A DNA stretch of 64,000 nucleotides from an uncultured Treponema sp. (GTDB taxonomy: Bacteria > Spirochaetota > Spirochaetia > Treponematales > Treponemataceae): the NCBI GenBank assembly GCA_947167345.1, contig CAMVHR010000003.1, positions 47,193 to 111,192 of the forward strand, read 5' to 3'. The position numbers and the translations under genes are program-made. Shown here piece after piece: positions 43,875-52,815 of this stretch (positions are counted from its first letter, which is position 1; the number at the start of each line of letters is the position of its first letter). A model generated the notes under the pieces. It saw only the letters and a program-made list of their open reading frames with translations, ran no database searches and was not told the DNA's origin.

Positions 43875-45401
43875 ATGGGATTACGTTTGTTTAATACAAT
43901 GGGTCGTACAATGCAGGATTTTAAACCTATCACACCGGGATATGCAGGTTTTTACGGATGCGGTCCAACGGTATACAATTATGCACACATCGGAAACCTC
44001 AGGGCCTATGTATTTCTGGACATACTTGACAGAACACTGACTTTTCTCGGATATGACAAAAAACACGTAATGAATATAACGGATATCGGACACCTTACAG
44101 GAGATGCAGATGCCGGAGAAGACAAAATGCTCAAAACGGCAAAAGAACGTCACGAATCCGTTCTGGAAGTAGCAAAATTTTATACAGACGCTTTCTTTGA
44201 GGACATTGACAGGCTGAACATAATCCGTCCAGATGTAGTTTGCAAAGCTACGGAACATGTTCAGGACATGATAGACCTTATAAAAAGAATTGAAGCAAAC
44301 GGACACACATACATGGCAGGAGGCAACCTGTACTTCGATGTAAGCACATATAAAGATTACGGCAAACTTGCAAACTTGAATCTTGACGAATTAAAAACAG
44401 GTGCAGGAAAAAGAGACGTCGTTGTCATTGACGAAAATAAAAGGAATCCTTACGACTTTGTACTATGGTTCACAAAAAGCAAGTTTGAAGACCAGGCTCT
44501 TACATGGGACAGCCCATGGGGACGCGGATACCCGGGATGGCATATAGAATGCTCCGCAATGAGCATGAAATACCTCGGAGAACACATAGATATCCACACC
44601 GGAGGCATTGATCACATTCCAATTCATCATACAAATGAAATTGCACAGAGCGAAGGAGCCACAGGAACAAAATGGGTCAATTATTGGCTGCATAACGAAT
44701 TCCTTGTTATCGCAAAAGACAAGAAAGCAGCTGATGCGGGCGAAGGCGCAAAAATGTCTAAATCTTCCGGTAACTTTTTAAGACTTCAGTCATTAATAGA
44801 TAAAGGATATGATCCTCTGGACTACCGCTTCTTTCTGTTAGGCGCACACTACAGAAAGCAGATTTATTTCAGCTGGGAAGCAATGGACGGAGCAAAAAAT
44901 GCACGACAGGCATTAGTACAGCGCATTGCAAAACTTGCACAAAGCGCAGGCGGAGCAAAATCCCTCATGGCAGATAAAAAATATGCCAAAGGAGAGGCTG
45001 CAAATGTTTCTGTTTTGACTGAAAAAGCACGTGCATACATTGAAGATTTTCAAAAGGCACTGGAAAACGACCTTTCAACCCCAGTCGCTCTGAGTCTTAT
45101 ACAGAAAGCAGTAAAAGACACAAACCTTACTGCAGAAGAGGCTCTGGAACTGGTAAGAAGAATGGACAGCGTTACAGGATTAAAGCTTGCCGCCTGTGCA
45201 GAAAAACAGATTGCAGCTCCCATAGAAACATCTTCGGAGCAAGATCCAGAAGCAGCAGAAATAAATGCACTTGTAGCGGAACGTACAGAAGCTAAAAAGG
45301 CAAAGAACTTTGCCCGCGCAGATGAAATCCGCAAAATGCTTGCAGACAGAGGAATTACAATTACCGATACTCCAAACGGAGTTGTTTGGGAAAGAAAATA
45401 A
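43875..45401 (+). CDS. cysS: Cysteinyl-tRNA synthetase
   Basis: A 508-residue class I synthetase. The HIGH motif is in GPTVYNYAHIGNLRAYVF, the zinc-binding Cys/His residues are at FYGCGPT, WHIECSAM and GGIDHIPIHHTNE, and KMSKS is in KMSKSSGNFLRL. It charges tRNA-Cys. The ATG at 43875 follows GGAGG with four bases; an upstream GTG at 43860 is less likely. The promoter region is shared with the divergent murB. Confidence 0.95.
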   Translation: MGLRLFNTMGRTMQDFKPITPGYAGFYGCGPTVYNYAHIGNLRAYVFLDILDRTLTFLGYDKKHVMNITDIGHLTGDADAGEDKMLKTAKERHESVLEVAKFYTDAFFEDIDRLNIIRPDVVCKATEHVQDMIDLIKRIEANGHTYMAGGNLYFDVSTYKDYGKLANLNLDELKTGAGKRDVVVIDENKRNPYDFVLWFTKSKFEDQALTWDSPWGRGYPGWHIECSAMSMKYLGEHIDIHTGGIDHIPIHHTNEIAQSEGATGTKWVNYWLHNEFLVIAKDKKAADAGEGAKMSKSSGNFLRLQSLIDKGYDPLDYRFFLLGAHYRKQIYFSWEAMDGAKNARQALVQRIAKLAQSAGGAKSLMADKKYAKGEAANVSVLTEKARAYIEDFQKALENDLSTPVALSLIQKAVKDTNLTAEEALELVRRMDSVTGLKLAACAEKQIAAPIETSSEQDPEAAEINALVAERTEAKKAKNFARADEIRKMLADRGITITDTPNGVVWERK

Positions 45402-45444
45402 GCACAAAAAAAATATTTTTTTGTGTAACCGCAAAGAGGGAACT

Positions 45445-46005
45445 GTGTTTTCTATTAGTAAAGAGACTGAGAATCCGAATCAGATAAACTGTTCAGATCC
45501 GCAGGACTTTAAAAAGATTTACGACGCCACAATGGAATTACTCTTCAAAGTTTCGTTTCGTATCGTGAATGATGAAGAAGCTGCCGAAGATTTAGTACAT
45601 GATTCCTTTATAAAGGCGAATGAAAAGGGTTTGATTTTTCCGTCCCTCGATGATGCTAAATACTGGCTAATACGCGTTGTAAAGAATGCTTCCTTAAATT
45701 ATGCAAAACGCAAGACAAGGGAAGCAAAAGCTTATCACAAAGCTTTATATGAAGGCCGCCAGCACATGGAAAGCGGTGAAACAGACCTTCTTAAGGCTGA
45801 GACTATTGAAAAGGCAAAAGAAGCTCTTGATAAGCTGCCTCCTAAACTCAAAGAAGTACTTGTTCTGAGAGAATATGGAGAAATGAATTACAAGGAAATA
45901 GGCAAAGTGCTTGGAATTACCGAAGGAAATGTGAAAGTACGTGTATTCCGTGCGCGGGAACAATTATTAAAGTTAATAGGAGAAGATGATGTTTACCTGT
46001 CCTAA
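45445..46005 (+). CDS. ECF-type RNA polymerase sigma factor
   Basis: A 186-residue sigma-70-family factor of the extracytoplasmic type. Region 2 runs from DFKKIYDATMELLFKVSFRIVNDEEAAEDLVHDSFIKA to YWLIRVVKNASLNYAKRKTREA. Region 4 is LPPKLKEVLVLREYGEMNYKEIGKVLGITEGNVKVRVFRAREQLLKL. The start is taken as GTG at 45445 because GAGGG precedes it; an in-frame ATG farther up lies inside cysS. A perfect AT-rich palindrome lies just before it. It overlaps the anti-sigma gene by 17 bp. Confidence 0.9.
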   Translation: MFSISKETENPNQINCSDPQDFKKIYDATMELLFKVSFRIVNDEEAAEDLVHDSFIKANEKGLIFPSLDDAKYWLIRVVKNASLNYAKRKTREAKAYHKALYEGRQHMESGETDLLKAETIEKAKEALDKLPPKLKEVLVLREYGEMNYKEIGKVLGITEGNVKVRVFRAREQLLKLIGEDDVYLS

Positions 46006-46702
46006 CAAAGATGTTCACTCAATTTACCTCGACAATGAGCTTCCATTGGAATATGTGGAAGAGTATGAAGCTCATATAAAGAACTGTCCTAAGTGTCAGA
46101 AACAGCTCTCAAAGCTTAGAGGGTTAAATTCTCTCTTTGCAGCAGACAGTAAAATGCTTTCTTTCAGCGAAAAAGACAGATCTGACAGTTTTGAACGTCT
46201 TCAGGCTAGACTTTCCTACAAAAAGGTTGCTCATAGAACCTTGGAACTGGGAAAAGTATCCAAAGGCATTGCAAAGGATATGTTCATCGGAGCAGCAGCT
46301 GCTGCTGTTATTGCAGTCATTCTGCCTTTACGTCAGACAGGTGCAAAAGCTCCTGTACAGAATTTTACTCCAGTCGCAAGAATGTCGTCTTACAATTTGC
46401 CTACAGCAAGTGTAATTACAGATGAAAACCTTACAAACTTGGTAACATTTCTTGGAGACGAAAAGCCTAACACGGCAGAGTTGCAGGCTCACAATTCAGT
46501 CGCAGCAGCAGTAATGCCATTTGGAACAGCCTTTGTAAATCCTGTTTCATATACAGCAGATGAAAATAAAGTTTCACTGACAAGTTATGATGTTTTTAGC
46601 CCTATTGAAAACTCTGTAGAGCAGAATCAGGAAAATTCAAAAGGATTCTTCATTCATTTTTCATCACCAATACTTTCCTTTGAGATAGGCACTGAAAAGT
46701 GA
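45989..46702 (+). CDS. Membrane anti-sigma factor (zinc-finger type)
   Basis: A 237-residue protein. The N-terminus carries the zf-HC2 pattern (VHSIYLDNELPLEYVEEYEAHIKNCPKCQKQL; His-x3-Cys-x2-Cys), which binds and silences ECF sigma factors. One transmembrane helix (MFIGAAAAAVIAVILP) places the C-terminal region outside the membrane, where stress would be sensed. The second of two adjacent ATGs has better spacing from AGGAG. It is coupled to the next gene through a GTGA overlap. Confidence 0.85.
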   Translation: MFTCPNKDVHSIYLDNELPLEYVEEYEAHIKNCPKCQKQLSKLRGLNSLFAADSKMLSFSEKDRSDSFERLQARLSYKKVAHRTLELGKVSKGIAKDMFIGAAAAAVIAVILPLRQTGAKAPVQNFTPVARMSSYNLPTASVITDENLTNLVTFLGDEKPNTAELQAHNSVAAAVMPFGTAFVNPVSYTADENKVSLTSYDVFSPIENSVEQNQENSKGFFIHFSSPILSFEIGTEK

Positions 46703-48387
46703 GTTTTTTTTCGTCATACACGAGATTATTAAAAACAAAACCTTTAGTACGTTTTGTCTCTTTTTTATCCTGTATGGCGCTTATTGTTTTTTTTTCTTTG
46801 TTTGCAGGAAAAAAGAGTAATAAAAAACCAGTCATCACGTCCATAAATCCTCCGATCGCCTCTCCGGAGGATATTCTTTTTATTGAAGGCAGTAATTTTG
46901 GAGAGACAAGAGACAATTCATACGTCACCATTTCAAATTCCAGAATAACAAACAGCAAGTACCTTAGCTGGAGCGACACAGAAATAAAAATACAGCTTCC
47001 TTCTAATGTGCAGGACGGTCTTGTTACAGTAGTAACACAGGCAGGCGTTTCAACTCCGGCTTTTTTTGCAAACAAATCAAGCATTCCTGCTACAGTCAGG
47101 CAAGATCCCAAAGCTACAATTCCTATCATTCAAGCAATAACAACAGAAGCTGGTGCAGAAAGTGCCGTCATCGGACAGACAATAATAATATCTGGCATGA
47201 ATTTCAATACATCAAGAGGCACTTCAAAAATTTATTTTACAGCAAACAGGGAAACCTCTTCCGATGATGAAAAATACATTGCGGCCCTTTCTACAAACCA
47301 TGACTATGAATACTGGAGCGATGATGAAATAAAGGTAAGAGTGCCAGACGGAGCAACATCAGGCACAATCTACGTAGAAACAGAACGCGGTAAGAGCGAG
47401 CCTTTTCCTGTAAACATATCATTTCCAGCAGGAAAAAAAACTTTTTCATCACCACGCACTTATGTTTTGCAGACAACCGTAAACCTTAAGCCGGAAACAG
47501 AGCATACAGACGCACTTATAACGCTATACATGCCACGCCCTCAGAGATCTACATTTCAGACAGAAGTTACAACAAGTGCTGTTTCTCCGGAACCTTTAAT
47601 ACAGGATGACATGTTTAATATTATTTTTCAGGATTCACTGGACAAAACAGTCAACCTCAACACATCATATTCTGCAACCCACATAGTAAAGACATATACA
47701 ATAGCTTCAAATATAATTCCAAGCAAAATAACGAATTATTCAAATAAAACAAAGATGCTTTACAAAGCATATCTGTCAGCCGATGAGGGCATTCCGTCTT
47801 TAAGCCCGAAAGTAATCGAATTAAAAGACAGCATAACAGGCAAAACAAAAAATAATTATGAAAAAGCAAAACTGATATATAATTACATGATAAAAAATTT
47901 CACCATTACAAACACTACTGATTCTAATCCAAATTCTTCACCCGAAGATTTAATTTCAACAGGAACTGGTGATGCCTATAGTTTTGCGACTATTTTTACA
48001 GCATTATGCCGCTCTGCAGGAATTCCAGCAGTTCCCGTATGCGGAGTGCTCATAGACACCCAATACACCACGAAAAATCACTGGTGGACAGAACTATATT
48101 TTGAAAAATACGGCTGGTTTCCAGTGGACATAGCTCTTGGAGCAGGACTTGACTATTCTCCGTTCACGGAAATTACAGATAAAAAAGACTACTATTTTGG
48201 AAATATAGACAACCAGCACATTTCATTCTGCAGAGGATGGAATCAAATAAAATCGCCATTCATAAACAGCAGGACTGTAAAGAGGCCTCGTTCTTATGCC
48301 CTGCAGTCTATATGGGAAGAAGCACGCGGCATGGAATCTAACTACAGTTCCCTATGGAATGCCCCTGCAATAATAGGTATCTACTAA
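46699..48387 (+). CDS. Exported IPT/TIG and transglutaminase-like protein, catalytic Cys missing
   Basis: A 562-residue protein starting at GTG 46699 with an N-terminal signal anchor (FVSFLSCMALIVFFSLFAG). Two IPT/TIG beta domains follow (residues ~45-130, ITSINPPIASPEDILFIEGSNFG, and ~140-250, AVIGQTIIISGMNFNTS). The transglutaminase-like core lies at ~370-490. His461 (KNHWWTEL) and Asp477 (WFPVD) of the triad are present, but the nucleophile position (G-D-C in active enzymes) is Ala426 in GTGDAYSFATIF. It is probably a binding or scaffolding version. It shares the operon with the sigma/anti-sigma pair and may be their envelope partner. Confidence 0.82.
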   Translation: MSFFSSYTRLLKTKPLVRFVSFLSCMALIVFFSLFAGKKSNKKPVITSINPPIASPEDILFIEGSNFGETRDNSYVTISNSRITNSKYLSWSDTEIKIQLPSNVQDGLVTVVTQAGVSTPAFFANKSSIPATVRQDPKATIPIIQAITTEAGAESAVIGQTIIISGMNFNTSRGTSKIYFTANRETSSDDEKYIAALSTNHDYEYWSDDEIKVRVPDGATSGTIYVETERGKSEPFPVNISFPAGKKTFSSPRTYVLQTTVNLKPETEHTDALITLYMPRPQRSTFQTEVTTSAVSPEPLIQDDMFNIIFQDSLDKTVNLNTSYSATHIVKTYTIASNIIPSKITNYSNKTKMLYKAYLSADEGIPSLSPKVIELKDSITGKTKNNYEKAKLIYNYMIKNFTITNTTDSNPNSSPEDLISTGTGDAYSFATIFTALCRSAGIPAVPVCGVLIDTQYTTKNHWWTELYFEKYGWFPVDIALGAGLDYSPFTEITDKKDYYFGNIDNQHISFCRGWNQIKSPFINSRTVKRPRSYALQSIWEEARGMESNYSSLWNAPAIIGIY

Positions 48388-48397
48388 GGAGGATGTT

Positions 48398-49129
48398 ATG
48401 ATTACAAAAGTATTGAGCGTTGGAGGCTCAATTATTGCACCAGAAAAACCGGATTCAGAGTTTCTTCGCAGTTTTTGTTCTATGGCAATAGATTATCTTG
48501 TTTCAAATACAGAAACAAGATTGATATTGGTAGCTGGTGGCGGTGGTCCTGCAAGAATGTATCAGAACGCATATAAAGACGTTACATCTGCATATTCAGA
48601 CATACAGAAAAAATATGCATGCTACGGAATAAAAGAAGACCTGAATAACGCCGGAGACTGGCTCGGCATCATGGCAACCAGATTGAATGCACAATTGCTG
48701 AAAGCAGCTTTCGGTCCACTGTGCGTTCAGGACGTTGTAACAGATCCGACAAAAGTCTTCGACTTTACAGGTAGAGTTCTTGTAGCAGCAGGATGGAAAC
48801 CAGGATTTTCATCAGACAATGATGCAGTCATCCTTGCAGAACGTTTTCATGCGGACACTGTAGTAAACCTTTCAAACATAGAAAAAGTATACACTGACGA
48901 TCCTCGTAAAAATCCTGACGCAAAGCCGTTAGATACGATTTCATGGGCAGATTTCAGAAAAATGGTCGGAGATGAATGGGTTCCAGGCAAAAACTGTCCG
49001 TTTGATCCTATTGCAAGCAAAAAATCAGAACAGCTTAAACTGACTGTCATTTGTGCCGCAGGCAAGAATATCCAGAACATACGAAATATTCTTGATGGAA
49101 AAGATTATATCGGTACAACAATAAAATAA
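48398..49129 (+). CDS. pyrH: UMP kinase, archaeal-like type
   Basis: A 243-residue amino-acid-kinase-family protein. Motifs are LSVGGSIIAP, LVAGGGGPARMYQNAY, GWKPGFSSDNDAVILAERFHADTVVNLSNIEKVYTDDPRKNPDAKPL and CPFDPIASKKSEQ. These match the archaeal-type uridylate kinases, which spirochaetes are known to carry. It phosphorylates UMP for pyrimidine nucleotide supply. AAGGAGG precedes the ATG, and TAATG links it to the next gene. Confidence 0.85.
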   Translation: MITKVLSVGGSIIAPEKPDSEFLRSFCSMAIDYLVSNTETRLILVAGGGGPARMYQNAYKDVTSAYSDIQKKYACYGIKEDLNNAGDWLGIMATRLNAQLLKAAFGPLCVQDVVTDPTKVFDFTGRVLVAAGWKPGFSSDNDAVILAERFHADTVVNLSNIEKVYTDDPRKNPDAKPLDTISWADFRKMVGDEWVPGKNCPFDPIASKKSEQLKLTVICAAGKNIQNIRNILDGKDYIGTTIK

Positions 49130-49737
49130 TGCCACAATTGCCAGCTCGTAAAACCAGACTATTTTTTTTGCTAAGTGTTGCATTTCTGGCACTGCTGCTT
49201 ACAGGATGTATTACTCCAACACAGCAGAACAGAAAGTATATATCAAGGATTCTTGCCGATGACGGCATAAAAACAGAAAAACAGCTTTACCAGTTTTTTA
49301 TGGATTCAAAACCGAATGCAGACAAGGAATTGGTAAAGCGACTTGCACATTATTATGTAACAGAAGCAAAGGCAGAAGGCATTAACAGCGACTGTGCCTT
49401 TGTACAGATGTGTCTGGAAACCGGCTGGCTGACATTCGGCAATCTAGTAACAATAGACATGCACAATTATTGCGGATTAGGCGCAATAGATAAGAGCCAT
49501 CCTGGAGAATCTTTTGAAACAGAGCAGATGGGTGTTCGTGCCCACATACAGCATCTTCACGCTTATGCAACAACTTCTGATGTCAAACTAAAGAATAAGC
49601 TCATAGACAACCGTTACAAATATGTTCTACCAAGAGGAAAAGCCCCTACAATTTACGGGCTTGCAGGTACTTGGGCTGCTGACAAAGAATACGGAAAAAA
49701 GCTAGACAGTTTACTCTCAAAGCTAGAAAACTACTAA
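49129..49737 (+). CDS. Glucosaminidase-domain lipoprotein
   Basis: A 202-residue protein with a lipobox (LALLLTGC) and a glucosaminidase/FlgJ-like domain. The likely catalytic Glu is in FVQMCLETGWLTFG, followed by MHNYCGLGAID, GVRAHIQHLHAYA and YGLAGTWAADKEYG. It would hydrolyse peptidoglycan in the envelope. It overlaps the UMP kinase stop by one base (TAATG) and lies 5 bp before the pseudouridine synthase gene. Confidence 0.88.
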   Translation: MPQLPARKTRLFFLLSVAFLALLLTGCITPTQQNRKYISRILADDGIKTEKQLYQFFMDSKPNADKELVKRLAHYYVTEAKAEGINSDCAFVQMCLETGWLTFGNLVTIDMHNYCGLGAIDKSHPGESFETEQMGVRAHIQHLHAYATTSDVKLKNKLIDNRYKYVLPRGKAPTIYGLAGTWAADKEYGKKLDSLLSKLENY

Positions 49738-49742
49738 TTTCC

Positions 49743-50555
49743 ATGGACATACAGCGTTTAGACGAACTGTTTGTAAGACAGAACTTAAGCACATACAGAA
49801 GAACCCGCAGATTTTTACAAGACCACGAAGTCCTAGTAAACGGAACAAGAGCATTAGAAGCCAGTTATATTATTGATGTAAGAAAAGACACCCTTGTAAT
49901 TGATGGAACGGCGCACCCTCTTGAACGAGAGATTTACATCATGATGAACAAAAAGCAGAATACCGTATGTACGGCAGACGAGGGGTGGCATGAGCGAGTA
50001 TTTGAAAGCATAGATGAAAAATACTTGCATCCAAAAGGGCTTGCAAAACTCCATGCAGTCGGCAGGCTGGATTTAGACACGGAAGGCTTGCTTCTTTTAA
50101 CTACAGATGGAAAGCTGTCTCATAGGCTGACAGATCCATCTACACACATTACAAAAACATATTTAGTATATTTACGTGATTACTGCCCGCCAGAAAAGCA
50201 AAAACTTTATACCCAGCTGTTTAAAGAAGGAATAACTGTCAAGCCAGAAAAGAAAAGTCCTGCATTTACAGCACAACCGGCATTTTTACAATGGTACGGC
50301 AGCGAAAACTATCATGAAATAGAAAAATACTGCACATTGACGGCTGAACCAAATTTACCGGAACTCAGTTTCTGCACACTAACAATAACCGAAGGTAAAT
50401 TTCATCAGGTAAAAAGGATGTTCAAAGCAGTTGGAAATGAAGTTATATTCCTTAAAAGACTTGCAATGGGCAAGCTGTGGCTTGATTCACTTCTGCGCCC
50501 CGGACAGTACCGGCAGCTGACAGAAGAAGAATGTTGCCTTCTTTCGAAAACTTAA
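49743..50555 (+). CDS. rsuA: RsuA/RluB-family rRNA pseudouridine synthase
   Basis: A 270-residue protein with an N-terminal S4 RNA-binding domain (MDIQRLDELFVRQNLSTYRRTRRFLQDHEVLVNG) and a catalytic domain. The nucleophile Asp lies in GRLDLDTEGLLLLTTDG, followed by KTYLVYL and LTITEGKFHQVKRMFKAVGNEV. It most resembles RsuA, which makes pseudouridine 516 in 16S rRNA; other family targets are possible. The gene ends next to a bidirectional terminator. Confidence 0.88.
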   Translation: MDIQRLDELFVRQNLSTYRRTRRFLQDHEVLVNGTRALEASYIIDVRKDTLVIDGTAHPLEREIYIMMNKKQNTVCTADEGWHERVFESIDEKYLHPKGLAKLHAVGRLDLDTEGLLLLTTDGKLSHRLTDPSTHITKTYLVYLRDYCPPEKQKLYTQLFKEGITVKPEKKSPAFTAQPAFLQWYGSENYHEIEKYCTLTAEPNLPELSFCTLTITEGKFHQVKRMFKAVGNEVIFLKRLAMGKLWLDSLLRPGQYRQLTEEECCLLSKT

Positions 50556-50557
50556 AA

Positions 50558-50595
50558 GAAATTTGCATTGCAAATAAATTTGCCATGCAAATTTC
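50558..50595. terminator. Bidirectional terminator between rsuA and gdhA
   Basis: GAAATTTGCAT (50558-50568) and ATGCAAATTTC (50585-50595) form a perfect 11-bp stem with further pairing inside (TGCAAA/TTTGCC). It lies between two converging genes. Confidence 0.7.
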
Positions 50596-50607
50596 ATGTT
50601 TTACTTA

Positions 50608-51966
50608 TTATACCAAGCCCTGAGCAACCATTGCATTTGCAACTTTTACGAAACCAGCAATGTTTGCACCAGCAACATAGTTAACCCAGTTGCCTTCTTT
50701 AGCACCAAACTTAACAGCTGTATCGTAAGCGTTAGCATGGATATTAATCATGATGTTATGGAGCTTTTCATCAACTTCTTCTGAAGACCATGAAAGACGC
50801 TCTGAGTTCTGGCTCATTTCAAGACCAGAAGTTGCAACACCACCTGCGTTAGAAGCCTTTCCTGGAGCATACAAAATCTTTGCAGCGAGGAACTTGTTTA
50901 CAGCGTCAATATTAGATGGCATGTTTGCACCTTCAGCAACAAGCTTTACGCCGTTGTCCAAAAGCTTCTGTGCATCTTCTCCAAGGAGTTCGTTCTGTGT
51001 AGCACATGGGAATGCGCAGTCACACTTAACCTCCCAAACTTTCTTGCCTTCAAAGTATTTTGCAGAAGGGAACTGCTTTGCATATTCAGAAATGCGTCCG
51101 CGGCGAACAGTCTTAAGCTCTTTAACCCAGTCAAGCTTTTCCTGAGTAATGCCGTCAGCATCATAAATGTATCCGTTTGAATCAGAAAGAGTAACAACCT
51201 TTGCACCAAGTTGAATAAGTTTTTCTGCAGCATATTCTGCAACGTTTCCAGAACCAGAAACTACGCATACCTTGCCCTTAAAGTCGTCTCCAACCTTCTT
51301 GAGCATTTCCTGAGCAAAGTAAATCAATCCATAACCAGTTGCTTCAGTACGAATCAAAGAACCACCGAATGTAAGTCCTTTTCCTGTCAAAACGCCAGTG
51401 TATTCATCGCGGATTCTCTTGTACTGACCGAAAAGATATCCAATTTCGCGTCCGCCAACGTTTTTATCACCAGCAGGAACATCTGTATCAGCACCAATAT
51501 GGCGGTACAATTCTGTCATAAAGCTCTGGCAGAATCTCATAACTTCTTTGTCAGACTTTCCATGAGGATCAAAGTCTGAACCACCTTTACCACCACCCAT
51601 AGGAAGTGTTGTAAGGGAATTCTTCAAAACCTGTTCAAAGCCAAGGAACTTAAGAACAGAAAGGTTTACTTCCTTAGAGAAACGCAAGCCTCCTTTGTAA
51701 GGACCGATAGCACTGTTGTACTGGACACGGAAGCCACGGTTTACGTGATAATTTCCTTTATCATCCATCCAAGGTACCCTGAACTGGATAACACGCTCTG
51801 GCTCAACCAGACGTTCAAGAATTGCATTTGGCTCGAGTTCTGGCATCTGATCAACAACAGGATCAAGAGTTGTAAGAACTTCTTCTACTGCCTGAAGGAA
51901 TTCTGGTTCATTGGCATTCTTTGCCTTAACCTCTTCCCATACACGATTAACATAAGCGTTTTTCAT
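50608..51966 (-). CDS. gdhA: NADP-type glutamate dehydrogenase
   Basis: A 452-residue enzyme, normal length for the hexameric 50-kDa class. Motifs are GPYKGGLRFSKEVNLSVLKFLGFEQVLKNSLTTLPMGGGKGGSDFDPHG (catalytic Lys) and the Rossmann signature CVVSGSGNVAEYAAEKL. Its full-length match to the GdhA family suggests ammonia assimilation with NADPH. An ATG seven codons upstream is less likely. The gene has a strong promoter, a 5' hairpin and an upstream palindrome. Confidence 0.95.
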   Translation of the reverse strand: MKNAYVNRVWEEVKAKNANEPEFLQAVEEVLTTLDPVVDQMPELEPNAILERLVEPERVIQFRVPWMDDKGNYHVNRGFRVQYNSAIGPYKGGLRFSKEVNLSVLKFLGFEQVLKNSLTTLPMGGGKGGSDFDPHGKSDKEVMRFCQSFMTELYRHIGADTDVPAGDKNVGGREIGYLFGQYKRIRDEYTGVLTGKGLTFGGSLIRTEATGYGLIYFAQEMLKKVGDDFKGKVCVVSGSGNVAEYAAEKLIQLGAKVVTLSDSNGYIYDADGITQEKLDWVKELKTVRRGRISEYAKQFPSAKYFEGKKVWEVKCDCAFPCATQNELLGEDAQKLLDNGVKLVAEGANMPSNIDAVNKFLAAKILYAPGKASNAGGVATSGLEMSQNSERLSWSSEEVDEKLHNIMINIHANAYDTAVKFGAKEGNWVNYVAGANIAGFVKVANAMVAQGLV

Positions 51967-51981
51967 AATATTGTATCCTCT

Positions 51982-52067
51982 AGTCACCTGCTGTTTTTAT
52001 GCAGTGACTCTATTAATAGTAGGATATTTTATGTACTTTGTAAATTATTTTTCTGCATAATTATGCA
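51982..52067 (-). promoter_or_regulatory. gdhA promoter region with upstream palindrome and 5' hairpin
   Basis: On the minus strand TTTACA (52044-52039), an exact 17-bp spacer and TACTAT (52021-52016) form the promoter. A perfect 14-bp palindrome, TGCATAATTATGCA (52054-52067), sits just upstream of the -35, an activator-type position. The predicted mRNA begins with a hairpin (AGTCA..CTGC/GCAG..TGACT, 51982-52009) that ends close to the ribosome site. Confidence 0.55.
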
Positions 52068-52089
52068 TTTTTTTTGTATTTAACGAGTG

Positions 52090-52759
52090 TTAAGGAGACA
52101 CATTAAAGACTAGGTTTCCAGCTGGAGTTACCACAGTCAGTTGGCAAGTTATACTTCCCATACCCGGACCACGAGTCAATGATGAATGCGGACTTGTACG
52201 CTCCTCTCCTTCCATATCATAAGCCCACAAATATCTGTAGGAGACACCATCGATGCTGGGCAAGCCCGAAACAGAGCAGATAGAAGTCATCGAATAACCT
52301 AACTCAGGATCATAAGTCGATGGGTCATCAACAGAAGAAAAAGATAAGGCAGATACATCCAAAACAGAAGTCGCATTTATAACAGCTTTGTTTTCTCCTT
52401 CCGAAACGATAATGGGCGAAGAACTACCGTAACGCATCGAGTTGTCGGGATAAATCACGCAGGCAGTAGCCTTAATAGAAGCCCCTGTTGGAACATCAGA
52501 AAACCGTACGGTAGCTTTACCGTCATCCCCTACAGTCGCAGTGGCAGTTGTAGTTCCCCGAAATAACAACGCTCACAGAGGTTCCTGACTCCAAGGCACG
52601 GCTATAAACAGTCCGCCTTTCCCCATTATTTAAAGAAGTTTTAAAAACTATGGCAACATCACTTCCATCTTCAGAACTCGCACCGCCTCCGGCACATGAA
52701 AAAACAAACGGCAGACACAACAAAAAGGCGGAAAAAAACAAGACTTGCAATTTTCTCAT
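52090..52759 (-). pseudogene. Lipoprotein gene with a one-base frameshift
   Basis: The first part starts at ATG 52759 after AGGAGG and encodes a lipoprotein signal (FSAFLLCLPFVFSC). After VSVVISG it shifts to SGNYNCHCDCRG and a stop. One base less in the G4 run (complement of 52556-52559) would continue as ISGTTTATATVGDDGKATVRFSDVPTGA, with downstream frames to a stop at 52092-52090. The joined product would be about 222 residues of beta-rich, Ig-like type. It could be a true pseudogene, a phase-variable gene or a sequencing error; a 4-base run is short for phase variation. Confidence 0.7.
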
Positions 52760-52815
52760 ACAAACCTCCTGCACTCATTATCAGTGAAAACCGTACAAAA
52801 AGCAAATGTTTTTTC

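Noticed and set aside
45402..45430. AT-rich perfect palindrome between cysS and the sigma factor gene as a terminator
   Set aside because: The stem is almost only A-T and the sigma gene starts 15-20 bases later; it may be chance in A/T runs, so it was not listed as a feature.
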